Positions 44,720-49,237 of a stretch of 49,237 nucleotides of DNA are shown here, piece after piece. The stretch is from positions 17,615,590-17,664,826 of the forward strand of contig CM022674.1 in NCBI GenBank assembly GCA_012295275.1, written 5' to 3'. Position 1 is the first letter of the stretch; each line of letters starts with the position of its first letter. Made by a program: the position numbers and the translations under genes. The stretch comes from Chrysomallon squamiferum. Taxonomy: Eukaryota > Mollusca > Gastropoda > Neomphalida > Peltospiridae. Below the pieces are notes generated by a model. That model did no database searches and was not told the origin of the DNA. It saw only the letters and a program-made list of their open reading frames with translations.

Positions 44720-45560
44720 ATTTTAGTATTATTTGATTGTTCGTTTTATTTTTATTTATTTATAGTTATGTTGACGCATATATATATATTGAAATAAATA
44801 AATTAATAAATAAATAAAACAGGGACAAATTTAAATAAATAATTCAACAAATAATCAAATGAACACACAAACAAACAAACTGAAATAAAGAACGAAAATG
44901 TTTTTCTTTTATTACAGAGATAACACGAATTGTTTTCAAATCTACAGACAACACTGGTAGAAGTTTCAGGAATGTTTCCTCCACAAAATACATTTTTATA
45001 TCAGCAGTGAGGATCATTTTACAAACTATTTTATACAGTACAACACATACTATAATTTTTATATAAAGTCAGCACTAGCAAACACGAATGTGATAAAGAC
45101 AAACTCGATAAAGCTGCGATCGATCCTAATAATCTACCGGTATCAGGAGAACTTTTCAAATACCAGTAATAGTTCTCGTTTTTATATTATCATAAATTTA
45201 TCTTTATCCAGAACACGAATTAAAATAAAATAATTCAGCAACATTTGCTTACATAAATTTAAATTTAACAACTCTTTCCAAAGAAAACAATTATAAAACT
45301 AAATTTAACAAGTGTTATAAATTTACATTTAGCAATTGTTTCAAAATTATATGTAATAAATGCTAAAAGAAATAAACAATTCAGATATTTTCTTTCTGGT
45401 TTTTTTTTTTTTTTTATGACATTGTTTTCAGTATTTTGATTAAACAAAACATTCCTGTAAATTGGAATAGTGTTTCGTTTTTTATTTTTATTTCATTTCT
45501 CAAGTTAATAATTTAGGCTAGCACTATTGTATCGTTTCAACTAATAAAACTGTTTTAATT
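43640..45560. other. Intergenic DNA with simple repeats
   Basis: (GT)n at about 43760-43808 followed by CA/CATA tracts, and (TAG)n at about 44658-44718. No exon was recognised. Confidence 0.5.
44658..44718. repeat. (TAG)n microsatellite
   Basis: About 20 pure triplets. A similar TAG run occurs at 10238-10267. Confidence 0.95.
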
Positions 45561-46035
45561 AAAAAAAGACGACTGTAGAGTTTTCATTACAGTTTTAGTT
45601 CAAAACAGAAGTTGTTGGAATTTTCACCACAGATTTAATTCAAATCCGAAGATACTCGAATTTTCTTTACAGTTTTAGTTAGAAGGTGAAGATGAATGAA
45701 TTTCCATTATAATTTTAGTTCAGAAAAGCAAATGGTGGAATTTTCAGTACAGTTTGAATTCAAAACAGAAATAGGTCGAATTGTCATAACAGTTTTCGTT
45801 CAAAATTGAAGGTGGTCGAATTTTCTTTAGAGATTTAGTCCAAAACAGGAGATTGTGAAATTTTCATTACATTTTTAGTTCAAAACAGAAGACGGTCATT
45901 TTTGTAATTACAGATATAACTTTAGTCAGAAGACAGACAAATGTTCCTAAAACTATTTGTTCAAAACAGAAGATGGTGGAATTTCTATTACCGTTTCAAT
46001 GTATAACAGAAGATGTTCAAATTCTCAATTCTGAT

Positions 46036-48454
<2,419 letters not shown>

Positions 48455-48504
48455 TTTATAAATGGTATCAATGTCGAAATTCAGATATCTGTTTTCAGAA
48501 CTAA

Positions 48505-48530
48505 ATTAATCTAATTATATAAAGAGAATT
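48505..48530 (-). promoter_or_regulatory. Possible TATA box of the FREP-like gene
   Basis: On the minus strand, CTCTTTATATAATTAG lies about 60-70 nt upstream of the ATG at 48454. With usual TATA spacing, transcription would start near 48485-48490, giving a short 5' UTR. In DNA this AT-rich the match could be chance. Confidence 0.3.
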
Positions 48531-49237
48531 TAATTGTTATTTCAGAGAGCCAAATAAACTAATAATTTCTTCTACTAATGTTTCCAAGACACTGTCACTA
48601 CCAAACTGAACTCTTCAAATATATTAAACGTTTGACACAAGCTTCTGTTTTCAGTCCTGTGTTAAATAAAACCTTTTCTAATAATTCCTGCAGCTTCTCT
48701 TCGTTCAGCTCAAAAATACAGAAGCCAAATAGAATGGTAATCACATTCGGTTAACAAGTATTTGATGCTACAGTGAATATGGATAATTTAATTAATAATG
48801 TAGTGATTATGGATATTTTTGTGTAATTCGTACTGATTCTTTCAATTCATCTGAAAGAAATAGAAGGCGAACAGAATTGTTTATTCGTATAATAGTCATC
48901 AGGGAAATGATCATTTGAAATATGATTTGTTCTGTCTTGCTTCAGCGATTGGTTTAGGGCGAAATGTTTGTTATCTTTCTTTTTGTTGCTGTATCTTTGT
49001 GGGTTTTTGTTACTGAGGGGAGTGTGTGTTTATATGGTTGTTCTGTTTATTTGTTACTGAGTCATGTTGTTGCTTTTGTTGTTCGTACTGTTCTTTTATT
49101 GTATTAATATATATTTGTAAGTGTATATCGTGTGGGATCTAGTAGGTTTAGAGGAAGCTAGTATGTACATCTTGTTAATTTTTTAGTAGTAGTAATTGTA
49201 GTAATAGTATAGTAGGTTTAGAGATAGCTAGCATATA
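48531..49237. other. Upstream flank of the FREP-like gene
   Basis: No gene was recognised. The last 100 bases hold two copies of AGTAGGTTTAGAG.(A/T)AGCTAG, a short direct repeat reaching the window edge. Confidence 0.4.

Overview
The window is animal nuclear DNA: AT-rich, full of simple repeats, with short exons, GT-AG introns in matching phases and decayed LINE and hAT transposons. The gene families (an expanded nSTAND-type NTPase with ankyrin repeats, a fibrinogen-related protein with an apple/PAN-like N terminus, a receptor-kinase-like gene) suggest a lophotrochozoan, most likely a mollusc. I cannot name the species. All exon models below were read by eye from splice signals and phase.

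Three genes can be supported, all on the minus strand. (1) About 28.9-4.1 kb: a STAND NTPase-ankyrin gene. It has three tandem copies of a promoter/first-exon cassette (22.5-29.6 kb), a tandemly duplicated 120-nt basic exon (18.5 and 15.0 kb) with a dead hAT transposon between the copies, a Ser/Thr-rich exon, an 87-nt exon with a RHIM-like motif, a second 87-nt exon, a 33-nt microexon, and a 3.8-kb exon carrying the NTPase and ankyrin repeats. The ankyrin array continues to 4128, but damage at 5.65-5.93 kb breaks its frame. (2) About 40.4-32.5 kb: a signal peptide, a mannose-6-phosphate-receptor-homology (MRH/ATG27-like) ectodomain, a possible membrane segment and the C-lobe of a tyrosine kinase. 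The kinase N-lobe could not be found. (3) 48.5-46.0 kb: a fibrinogen-related protein (FREP-like) with a PAN/apple-like domain. It has a non-GT donor and a disturbed GGW region.

Mobile elements: the 3' tail of a LINE at 0.8-1.3 kb and the end of a related one near 12.5 kb; a 3-kb hAT with ZNF862/KIAA1586-type transposase remains at 15.4-18.3 kb; an integrase-type (KRBA2-like) fossil at 43.1-43.6 kb; and a small foldback element at 42.8 kb.

The best lead is gene 1. A RHIM-like amyloid motif sits in its own phase-1/phase-1 cassette exon upstream of a STAND NTPase and a homogenising ankyrin array. If transcripts confirm the splicing, the product would be an NLR-like sensor that signals by amyloid templating. 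Gene 2 may be an undescribed lectin-type receptor kinase. A recurring theme is exon ends turning into minisatellites: the kinase splice donor at 33.5-34.0 kb and the FREP stop-codon region at 45.6-46.1 kb.
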